From NCBI GenBank assembly GCA_937138955.1, contig CAKZPJ010000136.1, positions 1 through 9,143 of the forward strand: a DNA stretch of 9,143 nt, given 5' to 3'. This DNA comes from an uncultured Flammeovirgaceae bacterium. GTDB lineage: Bacteria > Bacteroidota > Bacteroidia > Cytophagales > Cyclobacteriaceae. Positions 6,271 to 9,143 of the stretch are shown here, piece after piece. Position numbers and translations under genes: made by a program. Below the pieces are notes generated by a model. It ran no database searches. It saw only the letters and a program-made list of their open reading frames with translations, and was not told the DNA's origin. Each line of letters opens with the position of its first letter. Positions within the stretch are counted from its first letter, which is position 1.

Positions 6271-6350
6271 TTTTCTACACCAACGCTATCTTGTTTCGTC
6301 AAACTATTCATTAGCAAAATTCGTATCATTACCTACTAAACTACCCTATC

Positions 6351-7223
6351 ATGATGAATCGAATTCTTTGCCCGGTTGACTTCTCCGAAAGCTCACTAAA
6401 TGCAGTAGAGTTTGCTGCCAAGTTGGGAGCTACTCATAAGGCTTCGCTTACTCTGATTCACGTATTTACCGAAGATGAATTTGAGGCGGCTCTCTCTAGT
6501 CAGAAACTTCCTGAACACTACCGGAAATCAGATATTGATAATATGGTTGGTCATGCTGAAGATATGCTTCAGCAACTTACTGAGGAGGTTTTCCGGATGC
6601 AAAAAAGGCACGGACTTTCTAAATGCAACTACCATTTTACGTCTGGCCCACTTAATCAACAAATTGTAGACTACGCTAAAGAGCATCAATACTCCATGAT
6701 TGTGATGGGTACTTCGGGCGTGAAAGATATTTTTGAGGAGTATATTGGGAGCAATACTGTAAAAACAATTACCCGGGCTTCCTGTCCAGTGCTCTGCGTA
6801 CCTACTACCGCTAGGTATCGCATCCCAAAGAAGATCATGTACGCAACTGATTATCAGGAAGAAGATATGGAGGCATTAACTCGCTTAGCCCTATTGGCCG
6901 AACCCTTTAAGGCTGAGTTACACGTAGTCCACCTATGCCAGAATAAAAACCTGCACGAGCAGGCCGCCTATCAGGATTTTCAAAAAAAGATAGAAGAAGT
7001 GATCCCCGATGCTTCCCTACAGTTTGAAGAAGTAGTCAGTAAGGATGATATCGCACAGGGAATAGATCGCTACGCTATCCGGCAAAAAATGGATATGGTT
7101 GCTTTACTATATCACCGGCGAAATCTTTTTGAGCGCTTATTTGAGGGTAGTACCGTTAAGGATATTTCTTATTTTGCTACTTACCCCGTATTAGTATACC
7201 GAGAGTCGAGTCTACTTAATTGA
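6351..7223 (+). CDS. Tandem-domain universal stress protein (UspA family)
   Basis: This 290-residue cytoplasmic protein is made of two Usp domains. Domain 1 (about 3-150) starts RILCPVDFSESSLNAVEFA and ends SCPVLCVP. It contains a complete ATP-binding motif G-2X-G-9X-G-S: G120, G123, then G133-S134 within MGTSGVKDIFEEYIGS. Domain 2 (about 159-284) begins KKIMYATDYQEEDMEALTRLA but has lost that motif, reading LYHRRNLFERLFEGSTVKDI with no paired glycines, so it is probably non-nucleotide-binding. This split between a binding and a degenerate domain is common in tandem Usp proteins of Bacteroidota. The role is general stress or metabolic-state response, target unknown. ATG 6351 and ATG 6354 are both possible starts. 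The gene is 80 bp after the CotH gene, so it may be read through from the cassette or have its own weak promoter, which I could not identify. It converges on the carbamoyltransferase gene with a 15-bp gap and no visible terminator. Confidence 0.93.
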   Translation: MMNRILCPVDFSESSLNAVEFAAKLGATHKASLTLIHVFTEDEFEAALSSQKLPEHYRKSDIDNMVGHAEDMLQQLTEEVFRMQKRHGLSKCNYHFTSGPLNQQIVDYAKEHQYSMIVMGTSGVKDIFEEYIGSNTVKTITRASCPVLCVPTTARYRIPKKIMYATDYQEEDMEALTRLALLAEPFKAELHVVHLCQNKNLHEQAAYQDFQKKIEEVIPDASLQFEEVVSKDDIAQGIDRYAIRQKMDMVALLYHRRNLFERLFEGSTVKDISYFATYPVLVYRESSLLN

Positions 7224-7238
7224 TGACCGCGTTCATTG

Positions 7239-9041
7239 CTACTGTTTGATAATTAGAAAATCTTCCATCACCAGCACATCCATCTCGGTTTGTTGAAAGC
7301 AGCGTAGCGCATCCTCAGGAGCGCAAACAATTGGTTCGTTCCGCACATTAAAGCTGGTATTGACTAGCAGACCGTATCCCGTTTGTTTCTTGAAAGCTCG
7401 CAGCAGTTGAGCAAAGCGAGGATTTGTCTGATCGCTTACCGTTTGAATACGAGCCGAATAGTCTACGTGCGTGACTGCCGGAATATCGGAATGAGCCTGC
7501 GCCAATTGATTTCGCCAATCACTACCTTCTTGGGGCTTTTCAACTAGGCAGTGGCGACTTTCTAGTACTGGTCGTACCAGCAGCATGTAGGGTGAAGGAG
7601 TATCCAGATCAAAATAGTCGGCTGCATCTTCCTTTAACACACTAGGAGCGAACGGGCGAAAACTTTCCCGAAACTTTATTTTTTGGTTGAGCCGTTGCTG
7701 CATCTCGGGGTGACGAGCATCACCCAGAATGCTGCGGTTACCCAAAGCGCGAGGACCAAATTCCATACGCCCCTGGAACCAGCCGATCACATTTCCATCC
7801 GCCAATAGTTGAGCGGTTACCTCCGTTAGTTTAGCAAAATCTTTGTAATACGTAAAATCAATACCTTGATGATAGAGCAAATTTTTAATGCTGCGATTAG
7901 TGAATGAAGAACCCAAATAGGCTCCTTGCATACTATCCAAAGCATCAACCGTTCGTTGGGCTTGTTGTCCGATATACCAACCGGACAATGCGGATCCCAG
8001 TGCTCCTCCGGCATCACCAGCAGCAGGCTGTACCCAAATGTTGTCAAATACTTTACTAGTCAACAGCTTTCCGTTAGCCACACTATTAAGGGCTACTCCT
8101 CCGGCCATTACTAGGTTTTTACTTTGGGTGAGAGAACGAGCGGTAGTAGCTAACCGCAACACAACCTCTTCAGTGATTTGCTGAATAGCTAGTGCTAAAT
8201 TAGTGTGTTCGGGGCGAATCTCAGATTCAGGCAGACGGCGGGGAATACCCAACAGACGTTCCCATCTGCGATCATCAGCCATACGTAATCCGCCCAAGAA
8301 TTTAAAGTAGCTTATGTTTAGCTGGATAGAACCATCTTCTCGTAGGCTGATTAATTCGTCTAGAATCTTTTCTTGAAATTTTTGGGTCTGTTCCTCCCTA
8401 GCATCTCCGTAGGGAGCTAGTCCCATGAGTTTATATTCCCCGCCATTTACCTTAAACCCTAAGTAGTAGGTAAATGCTGAGTAGAGTAACCCTACCGAGT
8501 GCGGAAAGTGGAGTTCCCGCAGCATCCGAATCTGGTTGCCTTGTCCGTGGCCAATGGTGGTGGTAGCCCACTCTCCTACTCCATCAATCGTTAAGATAGC
8601 AGCTTCTTCGAACGGAGAAGGATAAAAAGCACTAGCTGCGTGCGACAGATGATGTTCGGTGAACTGAATAGGAGCCGTAAATTTGCCCAATACTGTTAAC
8701 TCACGCCGGATGAGTCGGCGGAGAAATAATTTGTCTTTTACCCAGAGGGGGATAGCCGTAAGGAAGCTTTTGAGACCGTGAGGAGCAATCGCATGGTAAG
8801 TTTCTAATAATCGCTCAAATTTCAGTAGTGGTTTATCGTAAAATACAATGCTATCAACTTCAGTAATTTTGATTCCCGCTTCGGCTAATACGTAACGTAC
8901 TGCATTGATGGGGAACGAAGCATCGTGCTTAATGCGGGTAAACCGCTCCTCCTGAGCCGCGGCAATAATACGCCCATCAATTACCAAAGCAGCGGCACTA
9001 TCGTGGTAAAAAGCAGAAATTCCGAGAATGGTGTATCGCAC
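7239..9041 (-). CDS. Carbamoyltransferase, NodU/CmcH/TobZ family
   Basis: This 600-residue, full-length enzyme should activate carbamoyl phosphate with ATP to carbamoyl-adenylate and pass the carbamoyl group to a hydroxyl on a small molecule or sugar. The N-terminal Kae1-like domain (about 1-360) shows ILGISAFYHDSAAALV (5-20), AAQEERFTRIKHD (28-40), EHHLSHAASAFYPS (129-142) with the metal ligands H130 and H134, TIDGVGEW (151-158, D153), NGGEYKLMGLAPYG (199-212), VMAGGVALNSVANGKL (311-326) and GDAGGALGSA (342-351, D343). The C-terminal YrdC-like domain has GRMEFGPRALGNRSI (424-438), KFRESFRPFAPSV (456-468) and NTSFNVRNEPIV (561-572). The putative catalytic and metal residues are in place. The acceptor cannot be deduced: no glycosyltransferase, polyketide or Nod-factor gene is nearby in this window. 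Any partner genes would lie beyond 9143. No consensus promoter was found in the 102 bases upstream. Confidence 0.94.
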   Translation of the reverse strand: MRYTILGISAFYHDSAAALVIDGRIIAAAQEERFTRIKHDASFPINAVRYVLAEAGIKITEVDSIVFYDKPLLKFERLLETYHAIAPHGLKSFLTAIPLWVKDKLFLRRLIRRELTVLGKFTAPIQFTEHHLSHAASAFYPSPFEEAAILTIDGVGEWATTTIGHGQGNQIRMLRELHFPHSVGLLYSAFTYYLGFKVNGGEYKLMGLAPYGDAREEQTQKFQEKILDELISLREDGSIQLNISYFKFLGGLRMADDRRWERLLGIPRRLPESEIRPEHTNLALAIQQITEEVVLRLATTARSLTQSKNLVMAGGVALNSVANGKLLTSKVFDNIWVQPAAGDAGGALGSALSGWYIGQQAQRTVDALDSMQGAYLGSSFTNRSIKNLLYHQGIDFTYYKDFAKLTEVTAQLLADGNVIGWFQGRMEFGPRALGNRSILGDARHPEMQQRLNQKIKFRESFRPFAPSVLKEDAADYFDLDTPSPYMLLVRPVLESRHCLVEKPQEGSDWRNQLAQAHSDIPAVTHVDYSARIQTVSDQTNPRFAQLLRAFKKQTGYGLLVNTSFNVRNEPIVCAPEDALRCFQQTEMDVLVMEDFLIIKQ

Positions 9042-9143
9042 GTGCTACTGAGAAAAGTGAAGAGAATACATTGATAGAATTTATGCCTAAAACGAATTCT
9101 TTAAGTCAGAGGCAGTGAACATGTGATCTCTTTCTTTGAACAT
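9042..9143. other. Sequence upstream of the carbamoyltransferase; possible tail of a minus-strand gene
   Basis: On the minus strand an open frame enters from the window edge and ends at TAG 9089-9087, encoding at most 18 visible residues (MFKERDHMFTASDLKNSF). It could be the C-terminus of an upstream gene co-directional with the carbamoyltransferase, 45 bp away, but a chance open stretch of this length is equally likely. No promoter of the TAnnTTTG type or hairpin is visible here. Confidence 0.25.

Noticed and set aside
6271..6350. Promoter for the universal stress gene
   Set aside because: TTG near 6291 is followed 18 bases later by TAGCAAAA, which does not match TAnnTTTG.
7826..8114. Open frames on both strands inside the carbamoyltransferase gene
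   Set aside because: They lie within a gene with strong family motifs over its whole length and show no recognisable domain.

Overview
The window looks like chromosome of a Bacteroidota bacterium, most likely a marine Cytophagales-type lineage. Four things point there: a DUF2723 membrane protein with its typical FWDCGEF...HPPGAP signature, a DUF2911 periplasmic protein, a small DUF2805/TIGR03643 protein, and two promoters of the Bacteroidota form TTG-N(19-21)-TAnnTTTG. Start codons follow A/T-rich leaders with no clear Shine-Dalgarno sequence. The genus-level placement is inference. There are no tRNA or rRNA genes, CRISPR arrays or transposase genes.

Layout. Positions 1-2238 carry three minus-strand genes, in transcription order: DUF2911/TPR secreted protein (2238-1384), DUF2805 protein (1224-949) and the N-terminal 253 residues of a DUF2723 GT-C-type membrane protein (760-1, cut by the window edge). 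From 2485 to 7223 the genes run on the plus strand: an AAG/MPG-family DNA-3-methyladenine glycosylase, then a three-gene cassette of DUF4956 membrane protein, VTC-domain polyphosphate polymerase and CotH-family kinase, then a two-domain universal stress protein. A large NodU/CmcH/TobZ-type carbamoyltransferase (9041-7239, minus) converges on the stress protein with a 15-bp gap. The last ~100 bases hold no gene that can be identified with confidence.

How the genes work together. The cassette at 3234-6270 is the only clear multi-gene system. It starts at a well-formed Bacteroidota promoter at 3166-3197, and its last two genes overlap by 11 bp. It pairs a cytosolic-type polyphosphate-synthesising domain with a multi-pass membrane protein and a membrane-anchored kinase that appears to face the periplasm. 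A coupled polyphosphate-synthesis / extracytoplasmic phosphorylation role is an attractive but untested inference. The remaining genes look like independent housekeeping, repair or stress functions.

Other points of interest. The AAG-family glycosylase has Glu where the human enzyme has the active-site His136, and Arg where Gly163 sits. Two intergenic regions (1225-1383 and 2239-2484) hold long imperfect inverted repeats not explained by the genes. An AT-rich 9-bp dyad sits just upstream of the cassette promoter.
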